This document shows, piece by piece, positions 11,734 to 23,845 of a stretch of 64,000 bases of DNA. Both the position numbers and the translations under genes were made by a program. The number at the start of each line of letters is the position of its first letter. Within the stretch, counting starts at the first letter, position 1. The notes below the pieces were generated by a model. That model made no database searches. It was not told the origin of the DNA and worked only from the letters and a program-made list of their open reading frames with translations. Location: NCBI GenBank assembly GCA_003116995.1, contig BDSL01000001.1, positions 248,001 through 312,000 of the forward strand. The letters are read 5' to 3'. Source of the DNA: Yamagishiella unicocca (Eukaryota; Chlorophyta; Chlorophyceae; Chlamydomonadales; Volvocaceae).

Positions 11734-12852
11734 TCAGCGGTTCCGGAACAGCCAGGACAAAGGACAGCAGCCCACCTGCATGAATCCCTTGTCGCCAATA
11801 GTCCCCTTGTAGAGTAGACTCACTGGTCCTGCGCGCAAAACATGTAAGGAGTAAACGTCGGTATGTGCTGCCCAACAAACTGTAAGAGGAACGACGCCCA
11901 GCGCGCTACTGACAGATGTACGGAATGTAGGATGCGTACCTGGGGCAACCGCTGCACGGCCCCGTGAGCCCTTCTTGACCGCCCCGCGCCGACCGCCGCG
12001 CTGTGCTTGCCCACGCCGAGGCACACGTGCGTTGCCTTTGCTGGCCCTCTTATCCGCCTCAGCTGTCTGCAGCTCCTCTTCAGGCTCCGGCGGGCATGGG
12101 CAGGGCGCTGTGAAATAGAGAATGTGCATTAGGGGTGAACGGCGTGATCAGGGGACGCCAATGGTGAGCCGTGTTGGCTACTGTGTCCCCTAATCGTTCG
12201 CAATTTGCACGAAGAACAGCCCGCAAGCCCCGTTTCACTGACCTGTGTATGGCATCACCCTCGGCGTAATCTCATCCGCTCTGAAGACAGGTTCGGGACG
12301 CGATTTTGTTGATGGGGATGAGCATCACTTTGAAATGCGACCGATCATATCTTACCCGCCCAATGTGTTAAGGAAGTCGGCGCTGCTTGTGCCTGCGTAG
12401 TCACCATCCATGCCAATGCGTTGCGGACCGAAGGCCAGCGGACCTGCAAGGATATATTGACTTAAGAGGAGCAATGCATCTTACGCTAAATGCCGATGAA
12501 TGCGCGTGCATATTAGAGTTGGATCGCAGAGTAACATTAAGCTGACCGTTCAATGTCTCACCCTGCGCTTCCGGAAAATCGGCCGCCAAGACAAAGGCAC
12601 AATCCTCTGCGAGTGAGAACCGAGCACTGGGGGGTTCGAAGCACCCACTGACACCTGGCCGTGCGCCTCCTGCGTTCCGGTTTAGGGGCCGCGTGAGCTC
12701 CAGTGTTCCGCGCTGCCCGGCAACAGCTACAGCGCACCCTGAGAGAAGTCCAGCCAGCTTGCTAGTTCTGGCTGCACCAAATTGTTTATCGCCATCTCAT
12801 TGAAAAGCCCTGGGGTTATGGCCCAGTCAGGGACGCCTGTGAGCGACGCCAT
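11734..12852 (-). CDS. Unrecognised six-exon protein with basic Arg/Gly-rich region
   Basis: Exons on the minus strand are 12852-12738, 12606-12562, 12443-12356, 12280-12243, 12107-11940 and 11879-11734, giving 199 residues. All junctions use GT-AG sites and keep phase. The protein starts MASLTGVPDWAITPG. It continues through ...EDCAFVLAADFPEAQGPLAF and ...RIGMDGDYAGTSSADFLNTL. An acidic segment (PPEPEEELQTAEADK) is then followed by a strongly basic run (RRGQAQRGGRRGAVKKGSRGR). The mix of acidic and RGG-like basic segments could suit a nucleic-acid-binding or nuclear protein, but that is only inference. The last exon is least certain, since the preceding intron is also open in the same frame. 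The start codon lies 231 bases beyond the stop of GTF2H2 on the same strand. I do not recognise the family. Confidence 0.5.
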
Positions 12853-13057
12853 ACCGACCCGGTTTGTGAAGCCTGTGTGATGAAACTAATTGTAGAACGA
12901 CACGGGTTTGCTGAGTGCTGTGTATTGGAAAGATGAGCTAGCCAGGTGCAAACGGAGAAACGGTACTGTAATTGGGAACGGGGATTTCGCAGTTCCATTT
13001 TGGCGGGCTTCGCTATTTCTCCATACCAGCCAAGCAGAAGTCACACATCAGTATATG

Positions 13058-13062
13058 TTACA
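13058..13062 (-). terminator. TGTAA polyadenylation signal of GTF2H2
   Basis: TGTAA on the minus strand lies 22 bases after the stop of the GTF2H2 gene. The position is close to the stop but fits the compact spacing to the next gene, whose start codon is at 12852. Confidence 0.4.
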
Positions 13063-13083
13063 TATTTCTTTGAATGGTCAGTG

Positions 13084-16000
13084 TCACGTCCCGCCGAACT
13101 CACAGCCCGGGCAGTTGTGGAGCTGCTCGTGAACGTATGCGTCACATTCAAAGCAGAAGACCTGCTTGCACTGCCCGCAGCGCAGCGTGAGGTGCAGCTG
13201 CCCAGTGGCGCCTGCCTCGGATACTTCTCGGAGGCAGCCGAAGCAGTATGCACCAGTCGGCGTTGTCACCTCATCGCGCATCGCCGGCTGGTTGCTCAAC
13301 ACCGTTGCCGCTTCATCGGACCTCTCCTGCAAATTGTATTGTCCAGAAGCATATTAACAATAAGGGAATCCATTAGCCGCAGAACGTGCGGTCAAAGCTC
13401 AGTCAGCGTCCCCAACACCGCCCCACTTGCCTCGCTGGTGGCACTCCTCTCCCCCTCCCCACTTTCGCAAACGTCGAGCTGCCCGGCGCACCTTGCTGTC
13501 CTCGTGGTACGGCGGTACGGGGAAGAGGTGGTGATAGGAGCGGGCTAAATGCGGCGACGAAATAAGCGTCAACCCGCAGATGTGGCACTCGCAAGGCAGC
13601 TCTGGCACGCGCGATTTGCAGCGCGGGCAGGTATAACTGCCTGACAGCAGCTTGGCCTCAAGGCCCACAAACACAGCGCTGGACGCCTCCTCCGTACTGC
13701 GCTGCGGAAACCCCATGCGCACCTAGTGGCGAGGGGCGGCGTGGGAGGCAGGGGAGGGGCAGGCAAAGCGGGCAGCCATCATGCTCATGCCATACCACTA
13801 TAGAAGCGTGATACTGGAAGACTAGTCTTACAAGGTGCGCCCAACAGGAAGGCCACGCGTACGGAAACAACGATGGAAAGAGCCGCGCGCACAAGAGCAG
13901 GAGCTCCAGGGCAGGGTGGAGGGGGCACCGCTTGCGCTCAGGAGGGCGTCGCACATCCCGCCTCCAGCCCTAGGCATCCAAGCCCGCTTATCGCGCCACT
14001 CACCAGCTCCGCCTTGGCCTGCGCTGACGTGGCGGGCGGCGGCGTGGAGTGCGCCAGCAGCAGCTGCTCCAGGTGCGCCTCGTTGAGCGCCACTCCGTAC
14101 GTCCCGCCCGTGTCCTCCGTCACGCGCCGGCAGACGTACACCTCGGCCGCCACGCCCACGACCGACACACTGGGAGGGTGCGGCAGGGGGCCAGTTGGGT
14201 GCGGCAGGGGGGCGGGGTCCTCAGCTCGCAAGGAACGGGACCGGAACGCACGAGAGCGCACTCGCGCCGCCTGGATGTGTCCTGCCGGTCTGCAACCCAC
14301 TGGCCGCCCCCTGATCGACAGCCCCCTGGTCGACACCTTCCGCCTGCCCCAGCTGCGAGGCCGAGGGACCAGCACTGCAACACACCCACCAAGGGCCGCG
14401 GCCCTTCATGAGTGCTGTATGAAGACCTACCGATACGGTGTCCTCAGGTGGTCTCCGGGCGGCGGAGGAGCATCGATGCTATGCCCCTCAGCTGCTTAAG
14501 AGGCGGGCTACGGTTGCCTTTCCGAACGCACCGTCCCTGCCCTCCCCCTGCTCCTCCCGCCGCACCGTCCCTGCCCTCCCGCTGCTTCTCCCGCCGCACC
14601 GCCCCTGCCCTCCCGCTGCTCCTCCGCACCGGATGTTGTTTTCCTTGCACACCCTGACGCTGTCCAGCACGTTGCCGGGGTCGCACGTGGCCAGAGCCGC
14701 AAACACCATCAGCACCTCCCGGTGTCCGTACGGCGGCAGCGAGCGCAGCAGCGACACGGATAGCTCCAGGGCGTTCTGCAGGGAGGCGTCGCCCGCGGGC
14801 GCACCTGTGCGGCCACCACACGAGGCGCAGGCGGATTACGACGAGGTACCATGTACCATTGCCAGGGAAGGCGCGTCTGGTGGCGGCGGATCGATTATGC
14901 AAGCACCAATCGTTGCCCGGTTATCCAGTTCGGGGGTGTTATGCGAAGGTGGTACTTCGTTGGTTAGGCGATCACTCGCCTGAGGATAGTCAGCAAGGGA
15001 GGGTGCTGCCGTGTGTGGTGGCAAGGTCAAGATAATAGGGCGGGAGTGGAGGGTAGGGGAACGCGGTGTTAGCTCCGCTGCGGCGGACTGCGCCCACCCA
15101 GAAGGCTGCAGCTTTAGCGCCATGCGCGCAGGGCCGCCGGCTGGGAGGACCCGGCTACAGGCACTGGCGCAGTGGCGGCTACTTCCTCGGGAGGGTCCCC
15201 TGGAGCCGCAGCCTTAACTCCGGCGGTGCAATCCAATAACATAGCCGATATCCCATGTCTCAAAGGCGTCACGCATCTACTCACCTCGTTACATCACCAA
15301 GTATCCCCTGGTGGACACCTGAACCCCACATTTCGCCGCCCTTGTGTTATATTGCAGCCCTCCCTCCCCACATTACAACCCCGCCACCTAGCCTCCCCGC
15401 ATCCAGGCCCTCCCCCACCCCCCCACCTAGCTTTCCCGCGTCCAGCTTCCCCTCCCCCGCACCTAGCTTTCCCGCGTCCAGCCTCGCCACCTGCGCCTCG
15501 GGGCTGCCCGACAGGTCCGTCAGCTTCTCCACCAGGCCGTTGCGCATCACGGCTATGCCAAGCTGGCTCAGCGGGTTCTGGTCAAAGAACTCCCGGATGA
15601 AGGACCGGCACAGCCCCAGGATGCAAGCCAGGCGGTTGGGCCGCAGGTCCTGCGCCGATGCGGCGCGGGAGAGGTCCACCACCTGGGCGGCCGGGGGGTC
15701 GGAAAGGGGTGCATGTATTCACGGGACACGCGGCAAGCGAGGAAAGCAGATAGTGGAGTATGTGGAGAGGACAGGAAGGAGGAGGCGTGACTGTCGAACG
15801 TGGGATGTAGGATTTAGGATTTTGGGCCGGCTGCCGTGGATGCCAGGGGGTCCAGCGCCCGCAGCTTCACAGGACGGCCGCCTAGGGCAAGGCAGCGGAT
15901 GCTTAGCAAAGGATGCAGTTACCGGTCGCTAAGGGATGCATAATGGGAACATGCCATTGAAGGGGGCAACTCAAGTTGGATATGTCGGGGCAGCCGTACG

Positions 16001-16890
16001 TCGTCGCTGTTTGGTTCAGCGACAGCACAGACACCAACTGCTGCCGGCTAGCGCATCGCATAACGCAGCAGAGTGGGGAGGGGGGCGAAGGCCTGTTCAA
16101 TGTGGTTGGCAACCTCGACCACCTCACCATGCCGCCGTTGCTCAACTAGCCTTGTGCAGCTAACAGGAGGCCACTGCCTGAACGCCTGCTGCAGTGCATA
16201 TGCTCCGAGAATGCACGATCAGTCCAGTGCTGCCAAACCAGTCTGATCTACACGCCTCAAGGGACAAGGCCCACGTTCCCGATGTAAAGCTTGGCGCGGT
16301 GTGCAATGCTCCATGCTGGGAGTTTGGCATGGACGCTGGGAGACACGTATGCAGCTTTGATGCCATCTTGCGCCGAAACGAACGTGGCCGTGTCTTTAGG
16401 CATACTCCGCGTCTACGCGCCCGATGGATACTCTGCCCCTGCGCCATCCCCGCACTCAGCACGCCGTTAGTGTATGCACCCACCAGTAAGAGGTAGCGGA
16501 TCATCCCCTTCCGAATCCGCGCACTTTGGGCTGCCGACAGCAGCCGCTTCCTCCGAGCACGCTGCTCGGCGGTCTTGTCCTGTGGGACAGAAGGCGAAAA
16601 ACCTAGCATTTGAGCAAGTTACGCATACCGCAACACCCGCCAACACCCGCAAACGTACCACGAACAGGTTGCCAAACTCGTCTTCCTGCAGCTGATCCCA
16701 TGTTTGCTCGTTCTCATACTGCCGTTGATATGCCTCCTCCTGCCGGCGCCTGCATGCCAGCGCGCTTGCATCAGCGGTGCTATTCTGTGGTGCTCGCTTA
16801 TCAAAGGGCTGCTTACAGTTCGTGTTCATCTATATCGTCATCGTCGCCTTCCTCAATGCCAAGATCATCTCGTCGTTCGGCTGCGGCCAT
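13084..16890 (-). CDS. GTF2H2: TFIIH subunit p44 (GTF2H2/SSL1)
   Basis: Eight exons: 16890-16817, 16749-16659, 16579-16484, 15682-15463, 14804-14630, 14169-14004, 13722-13492 and 13326-13084. They give 431 residues, against 395 in human and about 420 in plants. An acidic N-terminus leads to EQTWDQLQEDEFGNLFV, the conserved p44 N-terminal motif. The von Willebrand A domain follows: VVDLSRAASAQDLRPNRL, EFFDQNPLSQLGIAV, LTDLSGSPE, YGHREVLMVFAALATCDPGN. Next are RMGFPQRS and CHICGLTLISSPHLARSYHH. A C4 zinc region (CPRC..CHIC) and a RING-like C-terminus (CFGC, CGQC, CFECDAYVHEQLHNCPGC) close the protein. p44 is a core TFIIH subunit that activates the XPD helicase in transcription initiation and nucleotide excision repair. 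Exon 4 ends in a triplicated sequence offering three in-frame splice donors. The acceptor for exon 5 fits the first donor exactly against plant p44. Confidence 0.95.
15388..15485 (-). repeat. Triplicated exon-end/splice-donor unit in GTF2H2
   Basis: Three tandem copies of a 36-39 bp unit, each with CTGGAYGCGGGRARGCTAG followed by GTG, cover the end of exon 4. Potential donors follow 15463, 15427 and 15388. The distances between them, 36 and 39 bp, are both multiples of three. Confidence 0.8.
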
Positions 16891-17244
16891 CGCACCTGCC
16901 CACGGTGTACGTAGGGCAGGCTACTCGATGGCTTCAACCGTTCATAAAATTAAACAGTGAAGGGCTGAATGAGTGTCAACAGGTAGTGCGAGATTGCGGC
17001 TCCAAGCTAGGAAGCAGTTAAACCTCTGGAGTTCAAGTTTAAGAACTGGGAAAGGTAGGATTACGATATTACGTATTTTGATTTCGATTTTAATATGGGC
17101 AATGCGAATTTAAAAGGGGGAGTGCAGTAGCACACTTTCATGACAATCCATCCGGTCGGACGAGCATGAGACGAGTAATTAACTAGCCTACTAGCGCAAT
17201 GTGAGCCTTTGCTGTTGCAACGCCGGTGTGCAGACATGTCAAGG
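16891..17244. other. Probable GTF2H2 promoter/5' UTR
   Basis: This is the stretch just upstream of the GTF2H2 start codon on the minus strand. No coding sequence or recognisable promoter motif was seen, and it includes AT-richer DNA around 17060-17110. Confidence 0.35.
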
Positions 17245-17604
17245 TTATGGGGCTGGGACACGGCGATGCCTAGCTTTGGGAGCGGATTTTGGGAGAGCCT
17301 GCAGGAGGGGGAAGGTTTGGGCCAGTGCACTCACACTCTGAAAGTCAGCACTTCTGCTTTGGTCCTCGCAGGCCGCATGACTTCTGCCTTGGGTGCTGCA
17401 GGAAGCATCAATATCTGGCAGCGCGGCCTCACCCGCCTCACCAAAGCGCAGTTGGTTTTGGAGATCGTCAAGCCGGCAACACCACTCGTGACCAGTGCCG
17501 TTTCTCGCACCTAATCCTGCGCCGCACGCCGGACATGGTGGCTCGACCCTTTGAGCCTGAGCGGCATTGAGCGGCAGCGGGCGTGGAGGCAGAGGGACTG
17601 CCAT
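17245..17604 (-). CDS. Possible small cysteine-containing protein (uncertain)
   Basis: An ATG at 17604 opens a 119-residue frame beginning MAVPLPPRPLPLNAAQAQRV and containing PPCPACGAG and HEWCCRLDDLQNQLRFG. The CxxC and CC could bind zinc. A GTGAGG just after LRFG and a CTGCAG 46 bases later would allow a short spliced form, but an intron that small is unusual for this lineage. There is no family match. The gene would lie head-to-tail upstream of GTF2H2. The frame may be spurious. Confidence 0.2.
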   Translation of the reverse strand: MAVPLPPRPLPLNAAQAQRVEPPCPACGAGLGARNGTGHEWCCRLDDLQNQLRFGEAGEAALPDIDASCSTQGRSHAACEDQSRSADFQSVSALAQTFPLLQALPKSAPKARHRRVPAP

Positions 17605-19455
17605 GGTCGCCGCCCAAGGCCGCCCCCCGGCTGCCTACGAGATGCCCACATGGATCATACGACCGAGACCTAAGTAAGGGGTCGAGATAAGGATTTTTCT
17701 GTGCCCTGTCAGAGGGGTGGAACAGGGTACCGCCACTGCAACTGGAGTCAGAAGCGCAGAGGGTTTCAGCAGCTTGAGGGCAGCACGAAGCATATATGTG
17801 AGCGCTGTCAGCTGCAGTGGAGCGACGGTTACCTCTTGAGGAGGGTGGTAACGGCGCGCTTTGCGGAAGCGTAAGCTAAGGTCCTTGGCGACGTTACTCT
17901 TCGGAAGTCACTTGCAGGTGCCGGGCGCGGCCGGGCTCCAGCAATCGTACGACGGCGAGGCCGTGAGTCGCAGTTTCACGCGAACACATCATATACCCAC
18001 GAACTAGGCTCATAAAAGCTGGGAACGCACTAGGCTGCGTAGTATGAACTGCAGTCGTTTGCAGCTAACCTACAGTTACTGGTAACAAGCCCTCCGTAGC
18101 CTTGCACTCTTCCACTTTGGGCCGTCCCGTGACGCTGCGGACAGGCACCGTATATTCGGGACCTTAACACATACCGGGTGCGGCTTGCGAATTCGCGATC
18201 ACCCGAACCCATTATACAGGCAGATAGGCTTAACTCATGATCCAATCCGCTTACGCCAGGGACCCTCAGGTACCTGAACCAGGCCCTGGTGCCCCAGGTC
18301 AGTCCACAAAGGCAGTGAAGCTGTAAAAGCGGGTGTTGGAAGGTAGATAGGCCATACCCTTAAACCTACTCAAGCCGAAAGGCGCCCGAAGGCCTGCCGG
18401 ATGTGCTCAAGGATCAGGGCAAGGCGACTCACCGCTCCAAGCGCTTGGGGTTGGAGCTCCTCACTGCTGGTCGTGACGCGCGACTAGAAGTGAAAATCTC
18501 CAACAAGGCGCCACAAGGCAGGGGCAAGCACTTGGCAATATGACAGTGTAATCTCTACCTGGTCTCAAGTGAACCGTAGTGCTGCATGTGTAGCCTGGCT
18601 TCACCGCTTCAGTCGGGCCAGGCCGCGGGGCGTGTGGCAGCCTAAGCGGGCTGCGAGCGGGCCTAAGGCATCGGGATGACAATACGACTGCTGGCCCACG
18701 GCCCGATTTGGTGAGGCCGCGCTATTGACGATAATGCAGCATCTGGCGTTGGACCAGGATCTGCCAGGATAAGCATTTCTGGCCAAAAGCTGATGCGCGA
18801 ATGCGGTGCCCAAGCGCGAACATACCGCATCCGATTTTCCCCCGAAACGGCACGTGACCAAACGCTACCGGAACTGCTGTTGGTAACCAACGCACACTAG
18901 ATGCGCTTGGCAACGGGGGCGCCTGTCGCTCCAAATTAGCGTCTGAATATCAGAGAACTATAGGGTCTAGGACCAGCTTGCCTTGGTATGGGACTCTCGT
19001 CCATGCCTACTAGCCCACCAGGGCCCGCCATATTTTCCCAGCTGCCAATTTCGTTGTCGGTGGGGCTGCCACTTGTTCATTACGTATGACGCCTCCTTAT
19101 TCTTGCCATAAGAAAGCCTTTTTACTATCGTTATTGTATTCGCTGGAAAGCTTTCTTGTGCCGTACTTTCGGCGCCCGCCTGCACAGCTTTCTTCGGGAA
19201 TTACTTCACCTCAGGGCCACGCATCTATGTGGCGGCTGGTAATTTTCGGTAATTTTCATTTAAAACTTCGACGGCTGAAATAGTTTATACCACTGTTTCA
19301 GGAGAAAGAGCACGCTGTAGTTACGTAAGGAGTAATATAGGCTGCGTGTGCGTCCGCAGACACTAGGGAACCGTATCGGAAGCCCTCTAATATTGTACCG
19401 TTTACCAGTATCTGCATCACATCTAGCCCGCACGTACCCTGGTCATCGTCACAAT
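17605..19455. other. Spacer without recognised genes
   Basis: No exon with clear protein character was found on either strand. A short phrase near 18266-18297 (YLNQALVPQ before a GTCAGT) looks exon-like but stands alone. The right end should contain the promoter of the phosphorylase-like gene. Confidence 0.35.
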
Positions 19456-22400
19456 ATGATACGATGCGCGTTCTTCCACTTGCTTCTCTCCTTGGTTTTG
19501 GTCATGATTCGACCGGCACCGGAGATGTTTGCCCTTGCGTGAGTCCGCGCGGTCTCTCGCAATTCCGCACGTGCCTCAGAAAGGCGTGGCGCGTACAAGC
19601 TTCCATTCCATGACGGCCCTGCCTCGGGTACCCGATTCCTATAACATGCGAATATGCCAGCGATTTGGCCTGCAGAGCACCCAAACACGGTTGGTGTGAC
19701 CGTGTGCAACCTTGTCGATACCCTCTGGTCACGCAGCGGAGCTGACCGTGACCACGTACCCACGCAAGATGAGTACTGCGGGGATTACCTAGGTTTCAAA
19801 TTGAAAAGGAAATTCAGCCTCATCCTCACCGCGGATCCTGGCACCTTCTCCGGAACTCCAGAGGCTCACTTTCTCCTCAGCAACCTGAAACGCCAGCGAG
19901 TTAAGCCCAGCTCCGAGACCGTGTGTGGCGGCGTCTTCTATGGCGCCATGATGACGCAGGACACTGTGGTCGTGACGACAGGTGAGGCGGGTCAAAATTT
20001 CAGACCCATCCTTTCTGACCTGGATCCACTCGGCCGCCGGTGGATGGCATATAACGCAATGCCGGCTGCAGCGGTTGACAACGATTGACAGACTTCGCTG
20101 CAGCCTGAAATCCCCGGGAGACCAGATCCTTGGTGATCAGCCCGCCGTTACTTACGACGGCTGGCCGCTGCTGACCGCCACCGCCCCCTCCTTTTCCGGC
20201 ACCCCCCCACGGTGCCCCCTCCCCAGGCATCGGCCCCACCGCTGCCGGGCTGTGCACCCAGGAGCTGCTCACCGCCTGCGGCAGCTCCATCAAGGAGATG
20301 TTCTACTTCGGCACCTCGGGCTGGTCGCCGCAGCTGGGAGGAGTGCTCAACCCGCCCAGCTGCGGCCAGGCCAACCCCACCACCAACATCACCAGGTAGG
20401 GCGCGGTGGGCGATGGACGGGAGTTGCCACGTGGGCGCGCCTCGCCGTACTTGATGCCCCTAGTGGCGCCTGCAGGGGGTTGAGTAGTGGCCCAGCAGGG
20501 GGACGCGGGGCGACCAACCCAAGCATGCACGGGGGTGAGGGAATCCAAGCCAGGGGGACGGTCGGGCGGGCGGCAAGCAGGGGTGTTGTGGAGCACTAGG
20601 AACTTAAGATGGAGCTACGCACGGGAGTTGGAGCTCCCTCAGGAGCCCGGCGTTGGAGGGTGGCGAGAAGAACCAGTTACGCGACATAGGAAACTGCGGG
20701 GGGGCCTTGAGCGACGGGCCGGGCTGGAAGGCCCGGCACCGCATCATTCCGGATGCACGCGAGGTGCTCAAGGACTACGGATGCACAGTAACGCTGCCGC
20801 CGCTCGCCGCGCCCGCCGCTTCTGATCCCGCGTCGAAGCATCCCTTACCCCCCCCCAATCCCTTCCTCGCAAAACAGGGTTGGCGACGTGTGCGTCACCC
20901 CCGTGTCCATCAACTGGGTTTGCAAGAAGGCCTCCTGGGACATGCAGGCGTCAGGATACCCTGGCCAGTGCTTCCGGCCGGCAGAGAACAACGGGCCAGA
21001 CGCCTCGTTCCTGTATGGCGAGTGCATATTCGCAACCGAAAATGTACGGCGTGTTGCTGGGTGGGGAGGAGGCGCTGCTCTTGTCCCATGCCACTTCGCG
21101 CTCACTCGTACGTCGTACCATCCGGCCCTCACCCCACCCCGTGCAGCTCAAGGCCAACATGGCCCTCAGCGACGAACTCATCGCCGCCGCCCGCGCCGCA
21201 CGAGGCTCCAGCGCTCCCCCCGAGCGCAGTGCCAAGCTCCTCGCAAATGAGCAGCTGTACTGGCAGTATATGGAGGAGGGCACGGGCGTGCAGTACCCCC
21301 CTGTGCTTGGGGACTACCGCCCGATGGTGTGGGACTACACGCAGTGCGCGGAGGTGGACGGCCAGGTGGGGCCGCCGGGGGCATGGGCGGGGGCGGGGGC
21401 AGGTAGGTGGCATATAGGTGGTGAGGGCGGAGCCAGGGGGATGGCCGGCTGGTAGGCCTGGTTCAGGGGACGGGCGGCTGGTGGGCCGCAAGTGAACGGG
21501 GTGGCGTAGGAGCGGAGTGGAAGGGGCAGGAGAGACACCGGCCAGCTGTTCGCTGCCCTCCGACCCGATGTTTAGCTGAAGTGCCGGACCGTGACGAATC
21601 CCCCGCCGTGCGCCATCCCACCTTACTCCGCGCAGTTCTTCTACTCCGGCACCCCCTGGGAGATCGTGGCTCGCGACTACGCGGCAGACGCGATTACCAG
21701 TGGGATGCTTTCCCTCACGCCCCAGGGCAGTGCGGTGGGACCCGACAAGGTGGGTGGGGTGATGCAGCGCTAGGGGCGGAGGGCCGGGAGGGTCGACACG
21801 CGCGCAGGAGCCGTCATGGCTGCGGCAGCGGGATTAGCTAGGGGAGGGGCTTATCATCCTAATTCTGTGGCAGGCCCAGACGTGGAGAGGAGAGGAGGAC
21901 GAGTCTAGTGTCGGGAGACCTGTGTGCCGCCAATGGAAGAAAGGGTGGAGGGTGTGAGGACGTTTCGTCGCGCGCCCTGTTTCTCCACCCGCTCGTGTGC
22001 TGGTCGATCCCCACACGGCACTGCCCCTGGCGCGAGAGTGTCTTCGGCGCCCGCCGCCCCTTTACTGTGGCCAGGTGATTGCGGCGGCTGCAATGGAGGG
22101 CGTGGGCGTGGCGGAGGCGCTGACGAAGCACAATCGGTTGGACAGCACGACGCATGTTATTCCGTACACGAACATCAGGACGCTCTCCAACTGGCTCCAC
22201 CAGTCTGTCACGAAGGTAAGCTTGGAGGTGGACGACGAGCTCACGAGGTGTGGTGGGAAGGGAATTGGGAGGCGGGGAGTTGCGCGGCTGCCATCTCCTG
22301 CTCCTATAGCGCCAGCCGACCGGTCCCCTGCGGATCAGCCACCCTCCGCCACACATCGCCGCGCCGGAAGACCAAGCGCCGCATCAATCCGCACTTATCC

Positions 22401-22654
22401 AAACCACCTCACATAACGCCACTGTATTGCAGGCGGCCGACGGCGAGTGGGTTCCCTACAAGGACGTCCCCGAGGATTTCGCCAGCGGCTACGGCTACGC
22501 CATAGCTAGCGGCTCCGCCACCCTCATGTCGCTGTTCCAGCAGCGCTGCGTGGAGGCGTGCGCGATTGAGGCTGCGGGCGGCCGCCGCCTGGCGGGTGCC
22601 GCCGGCGCCGGGGGAATCCCCAAGAAGTGCAGATTTACGCTGGAGTACGCGTAA
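19456..22654 (+). CDS. Secreted nucleoside-phosphorylase-superfamily protein
   Basis: Eight in-phase exons: 19456-19538, 19737-19981, 20227-20395, 20878-21043, 21147-21365, 21576-21749, 22075-22215 and 22433-22654. They give 472 residues. Exon 1 encodes a signal peptide ([11 protein letters not shown] core). The phosphorylase fold shows as [29 protein letters not shown], then [15 protein letters not shown]. The C-terminal part has [18 protein letters not shown], which aligns with the ME-containing nucleoside-binding region, and [14 protein letters not shown]. Plant relatives include vegetative/bark storage proteins, and the fungal nucleoside permease family (NUP) has a similar fold. There are many Cys residues, as expected for an extracellular protein. 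It may cleave nucleosides outside the cell or serve as a nitrogen store; the substrate is not predictable. A dispersed-repeat copy (R4) lies in intron 3. Confidence 0.8.
20659..20703 (+). repeat. Dispersed repeat family, copy R4 (intronic)
   Basis: This contains GAAGAACCAGTTACGCGACA and TAGGAAACTGCGG. It sits in intron 3 of the phosphorylase-like gene and has the same orientation as R1 and R2. Confidence 0.65.
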
Positions 22655-23238
22655 GGCGGTGGCGATGGAGGGCGGGCGCCGAGCATGTTGCGGTCCGTAG
22701 TTCGTCTTGCCTTCCCGGTGGGGTGGGGTGAGACGAGTCCTCGAGGTGCACCGCGTGCGAGGTGGCAAGGGGCGTTGGTTGCGAAGTGAACCTATGATGT
22801 GAAATATGGGATGCGCGAACCGGCCGGCGAATTGATGACCCCCCAAGACTCCAATGTCGTCTGAGCTAGACGCTCGGTGACGTGATTTTCGTAGCACCCC
22901 GCAACCCACGGGGGCGGTTCCGTTGGTTTCACACACGGGGGGCTCTGGCGTGTGATGCAGCTGAGCGCGCCGTGATGTACGATGTTAGCTCGCGGTGTCA
23001 ACCAACCTATCATGCATTTTTGTATTCGTTTATCGGCTTTGGTTCTTGAACTGGCGTCGGAAGGTAACACAGACCGTAACGGCGGACTTCTCGGACGTAA
23101 TCGGTGAGCCCGAGATCGAAGATGAAAATTTATAAGCTATGGCCTTCTATGGAATAGAAACGGCGTTTAGCCGTTGTGTTGAATACTTTTTACGTGTTGT
23201 ATGCTTGAAAAATATTATTTATCATGGCCTTGCTAATG

Positions 23239-23243
23239 TGTAA
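23239..23243 (+). terminator. TGTAA polyadenylation signal
   Basis: TGTAA lies 585 bases after the stop of the phosphorylase-like gene, a usual 3' UTR length for this lineage. Confidence 0.45.
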
Positions 23244-23636
23244 GTCGCAGTTTCGTCGTCACCACTTGCACTCACCATACCGGCAGTAAAGGTTCACGTA
23301 CATAGCCAGTGCGGTTGTGCTGCAAAGACAGCTGCAGCCCGGTAGTAGCTGGTTAGGCCAGGTTAGGCTCACAGGAGCCCACACTGCGGGACGGCCACGC
23401 AGCGTAGAGCGCCCAGTGCCCGCATACCCCACTGGCGTCCGTACCTAGCTAGGCAACGGCGGTATGAGAGGACCAGGAACCCTCATAGCTGATAGATCGA
23501 AGCTGCGATCAGTGCTAGCATCCGGACAGGACCTTGGCACCGGGGCTGCCAGGTGGACCCCCAGCCCGCCGCCCAGCCCCATCATGGGGCTTGCTCAAGC
23601 CACGTGAGGCGAAACATCGGAGGCCCTCCTGCCCCT

Positions 23637-23845
23637 TCCTGCCCCACCACCTGCCCCATCACTACTTCCTGCCCCACCACCTGCCTCCTGCCCCACCACC
23701 TGCCTCCTGCTCCACCACCTACCTCCTGCCCCACCACCTGCCTCCTGCCCCATCACTACTTCCTGCCCCACCACCTGCCTCCTGCCCCACCACCTACCTC
23801 CTGCCCCACCACCTGCCTCCTGCCCCACCACCTGCCTCCTCCTGT
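23637..23845 (+). repeat. 19-bp tandem repeat (CCTGCCCCACCACCTGCCT)
   Basis: About eleven copies of a pyrimidine-rich 19-bp unit, with variants CCTACCT and CATCACTACTT. The array is open in some frames, giving spurious Pro-rich ORFs on the plus strand. Confidence 0.85.

Noticed and set aside
15040..15230. Possible extra GTF2H2 exon (MALKLQPSG...)
   Set aside because: It cannot be joined in phase to exon 5, and exon 4 joined directly to exon 5 matches plant p44 without a gap.
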